Below are positions 47,629-59,410 of a stretch of DNA of 64,000 nt, in pieces. The stretch spans positions 43,734,772 to 43,798,771 of the forward strand of contig NC_052350.1 in NCBI RefSeq assembly GCF_009727055.1, given 5' to 3'. Every line of letters begins with the position of its first letter. The first letter of the stretch is position 1. The notes beneath the pieces are model-generated. The model saw only the letters and a list, made by a program, of their open reading frames with translations, searched no databases and had not been told where the DNA came from. The position numbers and the translations under genes were made by a program. The stretch is from Benincasa hispida. Lineage: Eukaryota; Streptophyta; Magnoliopsida; Cucurbitales; Cucurbitaceae.

Positions 47629-49790
47629 CCTTCCAATCCTTGATGAAAACCAAGGAACAAAAGGGTGAGGCATGTTGCTTCATCCTCTAAGAAGTTCTAC
47701 AGAGGTTCAACCTCTGGAATGAAGTCTGTGTCTTCTTCTTCCAACATCAAAAAGTGAAAAAAGAAGAAAGGTGGAAAGGGGAAATCTAACCCATCAGTTG
47801 CTGCCTAAAGGGGCAATAGGGCCAAGGTTGCAAATGGGATTTGTTTTCACTGCAACTAGTAGGGGACACTGGAAGAGGAACTGTCCCAAATACTTGACAG
47901 AAAAGAAGAAGGCCAAGCAAGGTAAATATGATTTATTTATATTGGAGACTTGTTTAGTGGATAATGATGATTTAGCTTGGATAATTGATTCAGGCGCCAC
48001 TAACCATGTTTGTTCTTCATTTCAGGAAATTAGTTTTTGGCGGCAACTAAAAGTTAGGGAGATGACAATGTGTGTTGGAACTGGATACGTCTTCTCAACT
48101 GTGGCAGTAGGTGGGCTTAAACTTTGCTTACAAAAATCTTATATTTTATTAGATAATATATATGTGGTTCCAGGCTTGAAAAGGAACTTGATTTCTGTAA
48201 AAGGTCTTCTTGAACAACAATATTCTCTTAATTTTCAAGTAAATAAAGTGTTTGTTTACAAGAATGACGTATAATTTGTTGTGCTAATCTTAAAGAAATT
48301 TGTATGAGCTAAGACCGTTAACAATTAAAGTTCTCTTTAACACTGAAATGTTTAAAACTATGGTAACTCAAAATAAAAGATTTAAAATTTCTCCTAAAGA
48401 AAATGCCCGTCTTTGGCACCTAAGATTGAGAAACATCAATCTCAATAGGGTTGAAAGATTAGTTATTCTAAGCGAGTTAGAAAAAAATATTTTACCTGTG
48501 TGTGAATCATACCTTGAAGGCAAAATGACTAAAAAATATTTTATTGGAAAAGGTCATAGGGCCAAAGAACTCGAGCTTGTAGATCCAGACCTCTATGGTC
48601 CGATGAATATTAACAAGAGGGGGTTTTGAATATTTTATCACTTTTACTGATGATTATTCAAGATATGGGTATGTTTATTTAATGCAATAGAAGTATGAAG
48701 CTTTTGAAAAGTTCAAAGAGTTTAAGGCTGAAGTTGAAAATGCATTAAATAAAACAATTAAGACATTTCAATCTGATCAAGATGGAGAGTTTTTGGATCT
48801 TACATTCAAGAACTATTTGATAGAGCATGGAATAGTATCCCAACTCTCAGCACCTGGTACACCTCAGCAGAATGGTGTATCAGAAAGGAGAAATCGACTT
48901 TGTTAGATATGATTCGGTCTATGATGAGTTATGCTTCCTTACCTTACTCGTTTTGGGGTTATATAGTATTGATTGCAATTTATATTTTGAACTATGTTCA
49001 TCCAAGAGTGTTACGAGAATACCTTTAGAGTTATGCAATGGTCGTAAAGGTAATTTACGTCATTTCAGAATTTGGGGTTGCCTAGCATATATGCTCGAGG
49101 AAAATACAAAGAAACTGGAACCTTGTTCACAATTGTTCCTATTTCTAGGCTACCCTAAAGGAACGAGAGGTGGTTACTTCTACAATCCTAAAGAAATTAA
49201 AGTGTTTGTGTCGACAAATGCTACATTATTAGAAGAGGACCATATAAGGGAGCACAAACCCCGTAGTAAAATTGTGTTGAATGAACTTTCCAAGGAAACT
49301 ACTGAACCTTCAATAAAAGTTATTGAAGAGCCCAACACTTCAACAAGAGTTTTTGAAGTTGGATAATTTAGTAGGTTAAATCCACCTCAAGTGTTGAGAG
49401 AGCCTCGACGTAATGGGAGGGTTGGCAAACCCGTCTATCCGTTATATGGGTTTAACAGAAATCCTAGCTATGGTAGCTAACGGAGATGTTGAGGATCCAT
49501 TGTCTTACAAGAAGACAATGAAGGATGTTGACAAAGATGAATGGATCAAATCTATGGATTTCAGAATGAAATCTATATACTTCAATTCTTTTTGGGATCT
49601 TATAGATCAACCTGATGGGATAAAACCTATAGGTTGCAAATGGATCTACAAGATAAAATAAGGAGCTGATGGGAAGGTGTAAACCTTCAAGGCCAGACTA
49701 ATGGCAAAGGGTTATACCCAAGTTGAGAGAGTCGATTAAAGTTTATTTGGATCTTCTGTCCATTGCCTCATATTATGACTATGAGATCTA
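47629..49790 (+). pseudogene. A-family copia gag C-terminus, protease, integrase and start of reverse transcriptase
   Basis: Frames in order are FQSLMKTKEQKGEA (gag end), then a degraded knuckle (GHWKRNCPKYLTEKKKAKQG). The protease has an intact WIIDSGATNHVCSSF. Next come the gag-pre-integrase region (ARLWHLRLRNINLNRVERL) and the integrase core (DDYSRYGYVYLMQ, SAPGTPQQNGVSERRNR). The integrase C-terminal part (RHFRIWGCLAYML, KVFVSTNATLLEEDHI) and the start of reverse transcriptase (IGCKWIYKIK) follow. Stops and frameshifts occur, and reverse transcriptase is deleted internally at about 49740 before the copy breaks off at 49790. It begins exactly at the outer edge of LTR 3. Confidence 0.85.
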
Positions 49791-50156
49791 GATGTCTTCT
49801 ACACGAATGACCAGGATCAAATCATCTGTGACAAGTTACAACACTTGCAACTATTCCACAAAGCGGACTGCATCTGTAGAGTTACTAGGATAAGGTTTCC
49901 CTCCTATATCCATATACTACAAACCATTTTGGTTATCACTTAAGACATGATCCACTTGTATGTCACGACATACATGCTTAAGTCACATAAAGAAACCCAG
50001 AGATTTTAATTTATTAGTTTGTGGTGAAGCAAATAAAACATTCAACTAAGCAAAATCAAGAAGTGAAGTTAAATATCATATATTATACAACATAAGTGTT
50101 CGTACAAACTGTTTACAAACTACAGGACACGAGACTTTATAGCATCAACCCCAACA
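49791..50156 (-). repeat. A-family copia LTR 4, fragment
   Basis: The minus strand begins at the LTR start (TGTTGGGGTTGATGC) and ends after about 366 bp, homologous to 47265-47628. It separates two plus-strand pol fragments. Confidence 0.75.
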
Positions 50157-51959
50157 GTAAAGTCGTGTTACGTGTGCTTTCCAACGAAACTATTAAAACT
50201 TCAACAAGAGTTGTGGAAGGACCTGCTTCATCAGCTAGAGATGTTGATGATTGTTCATCTGGTAGGTCGGTTCCACATCAAGAGTTGAGGGAACCTCGAC
50301 GCAGTGGGAGGGAGACGAACCCGCTGGATCGCTATTTGGGTTTCACGAAAATCCTAGCTATGGTAATAGATGGCAACGTTGAGGATCCGTTGTCTTATCA
50401 AAGGGCAATGGAGGATGTTGATGGGGATGAATGGGTCAAAGCCATGAATCTCGAGATGGAGTCGGTGTACTTCAATTCAGTATGGGATCTTGTAGATCAG
50501 CCTGATGGGGTAAGACCTATAGGTTGTAAATAGATCTACAAGCGCAAACGGGGTGCTGATGGGAAGGTGCAAACCTTCAAGGCTCGACTTGTGGCAAAGG
50601 GTTATACCCAGGTGAAGGAAGTCAACTATGAGGAGACTTTCTCACCTGTTTCCATATTAAAATTGATTTGCATCCACCTGTCCATTACCGCTTATTATAA
50701 TTATGAGATTAGGCAAATGAACGTAAAGACAGCTTTTCTGAATGAAAATCTTGAGGAGACCATTTACATGGTGCAACCGGAAGGATTCATTGCCCAAGGT
50801 CAAGAGCAAAAAGTTTGCAAACTGAATCGGTCCATTTATGGGTTGAAATAGGTGTCTCGATCTTGAAATATTCAGTTTGATACTGCGATCAAATCGTATG
50901 GCTTTGACCAAAATGTTGATGAACCTCGTGTTTACAAGAAGATCGTCAACAGTTCAGTAGTTTTCTTAGTGTTGTATGTAGACGATATACTACTCATTGG
51001 GAATGATGTAGGTCTACTGACTGCAGTTAAGATTGGCTAGAGACCCAATCCCAAATGAAATGTTTTGGAGAGGCTTAGTTTGTTCTGGGTATACAAAGAT
51101 TTCGGGATCGTAAGAACAAAGTGCTAGCGCAGTCTCAGGCATCATATATTGACAAAATCTTGCTCAAGTAGTCGATGTAGGACTTCAAAAGGGGCTTACT
51201 ACCATATAGGCATGAAGTCACTTTGTCTAAGGACATGTGTCCTAAGACGCCTCAAGAGGTTGAGGAGATGAGACGGGTCCCATATGCATTTGCCATTGAT
51301 AGTTTAATGTATGCGATGCTCTGCACTAGGCCAGACATCTGCTATGCTGTGGGAATAATCGGTAGGTATCAGTCTAACCCAGACCAGGGTCACTGGACCG
51401 CAGTTAAGAACATACTCAAGTATCATCAGAGAACGAGGGACTACATGCTCGTGTATGGGTCTAGGAATTTGATCCTTACTGAATACACAGATTCTGACTT
51501 TCAGATTGATAAGGACTCTCGGAAGTCCACTTCAGTGTCTGTTTTTACTCTTAACAGAGGAGCTGTAGTGTGGCGAAGCACTAAGTAGGGGTGCATCACC
51601 GACTCCACGATAGAGGCCGAGTATGTAACGGCTTGTGAAGTTGCTAAGAAAGCCGTCTGGCTCAGGAAGTTCTTGACAGAGCTGGAAGTTGTTCCAGATA
51701 TGTCTAGGCCCATCACTTCTATTGTGACAATAGTGGTGCTGTGGCGAACTCCAAGGAGCCCAGGATTCATAGGCACCAAAAACACATAGAGCAGAAGTAT
51801 CATCTGATCCACAAGCTAGTGCATCGAGAAGATGTGATCGTCACGAAGATCACCTCAGAGCACAACGTTGCTGACCCATTTACGAAGGCTCTCACGGCTA
51901 CAGTATTTGAGGGTCACCTTCAGAGCATGGGTCTACAGGACTGCCCGCAACTAGACTAG
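50157..51959 (+). pseudogene. A-family copia pol 3' half: linker, reverse transcriptase, RNase H
   Basis: The segment starts in the integrase-RT linker (SKVVLRVLSNETIKTS). It continues with [16 protein letters not shown], a stop, FKARLVAKGYTQVKEVNYEE, VKTAFLNENLEETIYMVQ, and LYVDDILLIGND with the catalytic YVDD intact. LCTRPDICYAVGIIGRYQS, TDSDFQIDKDSRKST and RNase H follow to PQLD and the stop. At least three in-frame stops (near 50530, 50850 and 51586) and a frameshift near 51720 disable it. A 3' untranslated stretch and purine-rich GGGCAAGTGGGAGAT lead into LTR 5. Confidence 0.85.
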
Positions 51960-52047
51960 GGCAAGTGGAAGATTTTATTGTACTGGGTTTTTATGCCCTA
52001 GTTTATTCTTTTGTACACCCCACTTCGCTTTAGGGCAAGTGGGAGAT

Positions 52048-53410
52048 TGTTGGGGTTGATGCTCTAAAGTCTCGTGTCCTGTAGTTTGTAAACAGTTTGT
52101 ACGAACCTTTATGATGTATAATATATGATATTTACTTCACTTCTTGACTTTGCACATTTAGGTGTTTTATTTGCTTTACCAAAAACTAATAAACTTAAAA
52201 TCCCTGGTTGTCTTTATGTAACTTAAGCATGTATATGGTGACATACAAGTGGATTATGTCTTAAGTGATAACCAAAATGGTCTGTAGTATATGGATATAG
52301 GAGGGAAACCTTCTCCCAGTAATGCTACGGATGCGACTCGCTTTGTGGAATAGTTACAAGTGTTATGACTTTTCACAAATGGTCTGATCCCGATCATTCG
52401 TGTAAGGGACATGCAAGCGGGGGCGTCTTATACAAAGAGTTTGTATAAAACCTGACCACAAAATATTAACGTCTCGTCATATAACCCCGTTCATGATAAA
52501 GACTTCACTTCACTAAGATGACTATAGGTAACATGACCTCAATCCTGAGTGAGCTGAGAACTCCTGCCATTGAGAGCGGTCCTTTGATTTGTATGGGTGT
52601 GGTGGCCAGGAACACCGACCAAAAACCTTACCACTTTGGGGATTCGTCTGATTTGGGAGCTGGGAACTCAGCTATACAAGATAGAGTTCACTCCTTCCCC
52701 GAAGTAGGTAGATTGCTCCCTTAAGGGTTGATCCCGAGGCTTGAACAATGTGGCACCACACACTTAAATAGTTCACGGTGTGTTAAGCATTTGCTGATAT
52801 AGTGTTTGAAAATGTCATCGCTTAGTAAATTAGAGCCTATACGATAGTGCAGTTTACTAAATGATCGCTTACACCCGCGCACGCCATTACTAAACGATCG
52901 CTTATCTTTTACTAAACGATCATTTAGCGCCGGGCTTTTCTAAATGATCGTATAGACGATCGCTTACCTTTTCCTACACGATTGTATTCTTCACCTAAAC
53001 AATCATTTTGTCTATACGATAGACGAGTCTTTCTCCCACTTTCTTGATCGTTGTATACGATCTTTTTTCCTCCTCCCCTTTACCAAATTCGAATAAAGCC
53101 TACCCTTTGGATTCTCCGAGTGGTGGTGTCATCCCCATTTCCTTCTATTCATGTGGAGACTGTTCGTGGTAGACGATCGAGTGTTGCTGAACAATAGCTT
53201 GTCATTCCAGCGAAAGCGAGATTTGCTATGAAGAAAAGTCTTCAACTGGTAAGTTTGCTTGTTCTCCTGTTTATTTATCTCTAAGCAAGCTGGTAATTTA
53301 GTAGTTCAAATGCATATCTGTATGTTTGAATGTATATGTGGAAATTCTGTTACAATGAATTGGAAAGATCCGCTTCTGCTCATAGGTACTCTTGTATAAG
53401 AGTTCCTTCA
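52048..53410 (+). repeat. A-family copia LTR 5 with an internal deletion
   Basis: It starts TGTTGGGGTTGATGC after the polypurine tract and ends AAGAGTTCCTTCA. At 1,363 bp it lacks about 650 bp relative to LTR 3, with the gap near 52760-52800. CGATCG motifs are dense at 52850-53000 (AAACGATCGCTTATC, TAGACGATCGCTTACC). Confidence 0.8.
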
Positions 53411-53580
53411 TGAGGGTCACCTGTAGGGTATGGGTCTACGGGGCAAACCACGTTTAGACTAGGGCAAGTGGGAAATTTGTACTGGACACGTGTTATGCCC
53501 TAATTTATTTCTTTGTATACTTGTATATTAGTGTGACTTTTATATTGTACACCTCACTAGTTGTAGGTCAAATGGGAGAT
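53411..53580 (+). pseudogene. Tail of another A-family pol and its polypurine tract
   Basis: The frame after the LTR 5 edge reads GHL, stop, GMGLRGKPRLD and stop, the last codons of RNase H as at 51905-51959. An untranslated stretch and AAATGGGAGAT follow. LTR 5 therefore ends inside the RNase H codons of a different copy. Confidence 0.7.
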
Positions 53581-55543
53581 TGTTGAGGTTGATGCTCTAA
53601 ATCTCGTAGGGTTCTGTATTTTGTAATTGTTTTGTATAAACATTTTATTTATTTAATAAAATATGAGATATTTTATTTGACATTTAGTAGCATTAACCCA
53701 CAAACAATAAACAAACATCCAAGATTATCTTCTGTAGCTTAAACATGTATGTAGAGACTATACAGGTGGATCATGTTTAAGTGATAACCTATATGGTCTG
53801 TAGTAGATAGATAAGGCTGGATATGTTATCCTGGTGACACTACAATTACGACTAGCTTTGTAGATGTTACAATTTTTGTAAAGTGGTACAAATGATCTGA
53901 TCCTGATCATTCATGTGGAGACAAATGAACGGGGGTATTTTATACAAAGGAGTTTGTATAAGACCGGACCACGAAATGACTAGTCTCATTATATAACGCC
54001 ATTCATAATAGAGACTTACATTTCACCCGGATGACCATAGGTGACATGACCTGAATCTTGAGTGAGTTGTGAACTCCTGCTTATGAAGGCAGTACTTTGA
54101 TTTGTATGGGTGAGAGTGGCCAAATTGCTGACCCAATAAGCCTACCATTTTGGGTATTCGTCTGATTGAAGAGCTGGGAACACAACTACACAAGATGAAA
54201 TTCACTTCTTTCCCAACGTTGGGGTAAGTAGATAAATTATTCCCTTAAGGGCTGATTCTGGGGCTTGAACAATGTGGCGCCACACCCTCTCCTGGCCTAA
54301 GAGGGGTTTGGTCATATTTGAACTATGAATTATTGTTCATTAGAGGGATTAGTGGTACTTAAGGAGTTAGATGTAACTACAGGGGCAAAAAGGTAATTTT
54401 GGCCTAGCTGTACTTACGAGTAATTTGTGAAGGGTCACCACACTGTTGACTAATTCTATCCAATGGACATAGAAATATATTTGTTGTACGAAGAGTGCAG
54501 TTGTCGATCTTTAGTGGAGTGTCTGACAGTTAATGGATGTTGAATAATTTAATTAAAGAGTTTAATTATTATTCAAGTACCATTGAAGCTTCAAGTTATA
54601 GGTTCATGAGGTCCCCTCTGTAACTCAACAGGGATTAAATGAGAATCAATTATGGATTTAATTTGAATTTTTCAAATTAATTGAGGAAATTTATTATATG
54701 TGAGAAATTGATTATATGTGATATAATTAATTTTACTTAATTATATATGATATAATTATTATAATGTATTTGATATAATATAAATTTTATTTGAGGGGAA
54801 ATAAATATTTGAATATGATTCAAATATTAATTATATGAATTGAATTCATACAATTGAATGTAATATAAATGAAATTTATATTAAATTCCATTAATGAGAG
54901 AATGTAAACTATATGTTATATTGTATTTGATACAATATTAAACTATAGGTTATATGTTATATTTGATATAACATATAATTTAATATGTATTATATGATAA
55001 AGTGGTTATCATATAAACATATATTAATTTTTTATTAAAATTAATTTTTTCAACTCCTTCCCTCTTTTCTCTCTACTACATGAAAGTGGGAGTGGTCAGA
55101 TTGGTGGTTACCATCTTCTTCTTCCTTTGAGTTTCACAGAGAAGAAAAAACAGACATAGAAAAACGATCTCTGAGAAAAGTTCTCAAGCTCTCACTTTCC
55201 TTCCTCTCAAATCAAACTCTATGTCTTTCTTCTAAAATACTGAGAGCCCACAACTCCTTGGATTCTCATCCTAGAGAATACAAGAAAATCTTTTGTGGTG
55301 GTGTCTAAATTAGAGTCAAGTTTATGACCTTTTCGAGAAAAGAAATCATACGTGAAGATTGGATCTTCAAGGGTTAGTATTCTTGATCTCTTTATCCCCT
55401 TTCTCTTTTATTCATAATTAGCATGCTATAATTTTTTTATGCATAATGTTTCTATTTTTTTTTCCTGTAAAATTCACGTTCTATAAAAATTGGGATTTAC
55501 ATCTGATCCCCGTTCCCGCTCTAAATCTTAATCGGTTCCTTCA
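53581..55543 (+). repeat. A-family copia LTR 6
   Basis: The LTR is 1,963 bp, starting TGTTGAGGTTGATGC and ending CGGTTCCTTCA. It carries GTGGCGCCACACCCTCT near 54271 and the conserved block before it. Beyond its end, element B resumes in minus orientation at 55544. Confidence 0.85.
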
Positions 55544-58500
55544 ATTTTAACCACTGGGGAGAAGAACTCATCAAAGTCAATGTCCTTTTTCTAGTTGCAT
55601 CCCTTAACCACTAATCTGAGTTTGTACCTTACTATCTTCTCATCATTCTTCTTGTACTTTAAAAACCCATCTATATTTCAATACTTTCTTGCCGTTTTGG
55701 AGACTTCACTAACTCATAGGTTCCATTCTTTTCGAGAGAATTCATCTCTTCCTTCATTCCATCGAGCCACTGGTTTTTTTCATCATGAGACAAGACCTCT
55801 TGATAGTTCTCTGGCTCTCCATCTTCACTAACTAGAATGAACTCTAAGCTTGGATACCTTGTTGAAGGTTTACACTCTCCTATAGATTTTCGAGCTTAAG
55901 TATCCTCCACTTGGAGAATAGGTTGCTCCCCTTGCTCATGAACTTCTTCATGACTCACTTATTCATCTGCATCTTCCTCATGAATTTCTTCTTCAGATGA
56001 AGACTCATCAAGATCATCGTCATCATGTACATCATCAACATTCTCATTTTTCGGCTGAATAACAGAAAGATTAGAAGTAAAATCATTAATAGTATAAAAA
56101 CACAACTCTAAAGTAGAAACGTACCTTGTACTGAGAAGATCTGCACCATTTTCGTGCTCAAAGAATACTACATCTCTGCTTCTCACTACCTTTTTTTTTT
56201 TCGGATCAAAGAGCATGTAATCATACTCTTCATCCTCACACCCAACCAAAACACATGGATTGGTCTTCGAATCAAGCTTTGACCTTTGTTCTTTAGGCAC
56301 ATGCATGTATGCCTTGCTGCCAAAGTCTCTGAGATGTATATAAGTGGAGTCATGTACATTCCATGCTCTCTCTGGAATGTCTAGACCAAAAGAAATTGAT
56401 GGAGATCGATTAATCAAATACACGACACATTGCACTACTTAATGCCAAAATGTCTTAGGAAGATTATACATTCTAAACATGCACCTCACCTTCTTCACAA
56501 TGGTTCTGTTCATCCTCTCAACAACTCCATTGTGTTGTGGTGTACGGGCTCTGTCTTCTCATGTATAATACCATGTTCTGAACAATAATACTTGAACTCA
56601 TTCGAAGTATACTCACCACTATTGTCAGATTGAAGACACTTCTATTTTCTTTCGGTCTTTCTTTCTACCATGACATGAAATTGTCTAAAAATCACGAATA
56701 CTTGGATTTTGTCTTCAACATATACACCTAAGTTCTTCGAGTGGCATCATCAATAAAAGTGACAAAATGTTTATTGCCACCAATAGACTCCAGCTCAATA
56801 GGATCACAAGTATTAGAATGTATTAACTCCAATTTTCCATGCCTTCTAGTAGACTTCCTAGAAAAGGAAATTCTATATACTCAAGTTTGGAGAATTATTT
56901 TCTTCGATTGCATTCAGCTTAGAAGAACATATACTCAAGTTTGTTATATACAAAGAACAACACAACTCACCAGAAACAACTATTATTAAACCCTTAAACA
57001 ATTTCTATTTACCATCACCGAAGTGTACTGCCTATGAGTTGGAATTCAATTATGAAAACTAGCATGTAAAATATATAAAACTTGTCACTCACTGGGTGAA
57101 TAGCTCACGATTTCCAAATGTTTTTTTTTCTTTCCTCAGATAGCGGTCAGATTCCTCGAGATTGATCCTACTGCGCTTGCCACACAAGACCCGACTAGTT
57201 GAAGAGAAACTAGGTTAACTATTGTATATATGTACACTTGTTGTGAGAAGTGTCGAGGACATGTTAGTAAGGAATGCCAGGGACTTGTTAATATCGTTTT
57301 GGGCCCAGCTGTAAATATTTTATCTATAGATATTGTGTTATGGTTTGTTAAGCATGTGATTATATGGAAGTTAATGTTGAGCCTTCCTGATGTGGGTTAA
57401 TTGTATAAGTTAATATGTTTATCAGGTTGGCACTAAAGAAGTTAAGTAAGTAAGTAAAAGGGAGTAAGTGCTGGCGATAAGGCTAGTAACTGCTACCGTC
57501 ACATCTTCTTCTAGGTTGAGAGGGTAATCTGGGAGAGGGTGTGACAAGTTCAAGAACATCTGCAGACAACAAGTTAAGGCATAAATTAGGAATATGACAC
57601 ATATTCTTTAATGTAAGCGTGCACCCAACACTTGTCTTCACATGAATATCACCTAACTCAACTATGCTAGTTGAGCACTTATTTCCCATCTTCACACTAC
57701 CAAACTCACCAGATTGATAGTTCATGAAATACTCTTTTTTGGGAACACAATGGTATGAAGCACCTGAAACTACCAGCCACTATATGTCTGAACTCTCTGC
57801 ATGATGACACTCAATAGTTGCACAAATCAAAGTGACAACATTATCACTCTAAGAAATAATTGTTGCAGTATTTTATTATCTTCCTCTTTTTGTGAGTCTT
57901 GCTTCTTACTTTTTTCTTTCTTCCAATGATAACAAAGCATTTTTATATGGCCAGGCTTGTTACCGTAATGACATGTCCTAGTCTCTTTGTCTCTAGACTT
58001 GGACCTCCCCTTTGAGTTACCATGACCTTTGGATCCCCTACTCTTGTTTCTTCCACGATTCTCGACAACAAGAGCATGTGAATTATCAACTCTCATCTCC
58101 TTTCTAAGATCTCTTCATCAAACATGCTTTGTCTGATAACATCCAAAGACAAAACACCTTATGGAGTAGAGTTACTAATAGTCACAACCAAGATTTCCCA
58201 ACTGTCTGGCAAAGAACTCAATAAGAACAAAGCCTACAATTCATCGTCAAGATCAATCTTCATAGTAGTCACCTTATTAATAATATCCTGAAAATCACTC
58301 AAATGCTCAGAAACAGACTTCCCACCCTTCAATTTCAAATTAATAAGTCGCTTGATTAATGAAGCTTTGTTATGTGTGGTCTTCCTCTCATAAAAACCTT
58401 CTAATCTCTTCCACAACTTATATGGGGCGGACTCCTTAGACACATGATTGAAAATGATAATATCAACACACTGCCTAATGTCTCCAAAGTTTTTCTCTTT

Positions 58501-58698
58501 AACTTTTCTCCAATATCTTTCTTCCATTTTCTCTGGTTTTGCAGGTTTAGAAATCGTGCCATCAACATTTTTGTTTGTTTCAATTGGATCAAAAAAATAT
58601 TTGCAATATAGCAAATCCTCCATCATTGGTATTCAAAAGGAATAGTTGGTTGATGTCAATTTTATCATTGAACTACCTCCATTACTATTAAACTTCAT
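55544..58698 (-). pseudogene. Element B gag-protease-integrase-reverse transcriptase start
   Basis: Gag starts at ATG 58698 (KFNSNGGSSMIKLTSTNYS, then a stop where Trp is expected). It continues MEDLLYCKYFF to MKIDLDDEL, and the knuckle CHYGNKPGHIKMLC has Gly for the second Cys. At the protease the expected DSGAS reads VSGAS (WLVVSGASYHCVPK), losing the catalytic Asp. A 0.5-kb insertion (57040-57546) cuts the protease from the gag-pre-integrase region. Integrase follows (FVTFIDDATRRT; YLINRSPSISFGLDIPERAW; KVVRSRDVVFFEHENG). Reverse transcriptase begins with RYKLRLVVKGC and stops at the VVKM segment, where LTR 6 abuts. The lineage resembles Tnt1/Tork-type copia and differs from family A. Confidence 0.85.
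57040..57546 (-). mobile_element. Probable solo LTR inserted in element B
   Basis: About 507 bp interrupt the copia reading order. On the minus strand it starts TGTCACACCCTCTCCC, a beginning common among Ty3/gypsy LTRs of plants. There is no coding content. The far end and target duplication are unclear (AGTTC on the right, AGTTG or TGAGT on the left), so the left boundary is approximate. Confidence 0.5.
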
Positions 58699-58721
58699 AA
58701 CAATGATCAAATTAAAACTCA

Positions 58722-58733
58722 CTCTGATACCAA
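58722..58733 (-). other. Primer-binding site of element B
   Basis: The minus strand reads TTGGTATCAGAG directly inside the LTR edge, an initiator-tRNA-Met site. Confidence 0.8.
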
Positions 58734-58734
58734 T

Positions 58735-59410
58735 TGATAGGACTCAAACAATATATCAACAATCAACTAGGATCTTGTCCAAGACAATCAACCAAACAAT
58801 TGTATTTCAAAATACCACAAATTAATCATTAAATAATCACCAAACAATCAACCAATAATAGATAGCAATAAATCATAAAATTTTGGAAGACTAAAAGCAA
58901 AGAGCACACGTGAATTATACGTAGAAAACCCCTTCGATATTAAGAGAAAAAAACCAAGGGACTTGTGAGGAGTCCACCCTTGTCAACTTCTCTTATTATG
59001 ATAAAATTAGGGGAAAAAAACTCAAATTAGTCATACAAAGGTTCAATACCCACCAATACTTTCATACATAAAAGATGAACACTTGAGAGATAAAAAGAAT
59101 GAAAAAACACCTAGTTTTATAGATTATGTTCAACAAAGATTATAGACAAATTAAAGCTCTAAAAAAATATCCAACCGTTTATAATGAGGTTCTATGTTTC
59201 CCAAACAAACAGACCAAATTTCAACAAGATCTAACGGTTCAAACTCTGGCATTTGATAAATTTGTAGAAGTTGTTGCTAAAAAATCGAACCGCACAACTA
59301 TCTATCTTTCTCTTCGATTTCCTACTTCTTTTTCATTCTCTTTCTCCTTAGGTCATACCCATATCACATAAAAGAAAACCTACAACTTTCAAGATGGTTC
59401 AACCCAAAAA
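58735..59410 (-). repeat. 5' LTR of element B, inner part
   Basis: Matches 31923-32590 of the other LTR of element B. It is interrupted after CAACCCAAAAA by the family C insertion. The remainder is at 63181-63291. Confidence 0.85.

Noticed and set aside
32858..55543. Reading the A-family pile as one or two complete nested elements
   Set aside because: LTR orientations (minus, plus, minus, minus, plus, plus) and the broken pol order do not allow pairing into complete elements, and no convincing 5-bp target duplication was found for any of them.
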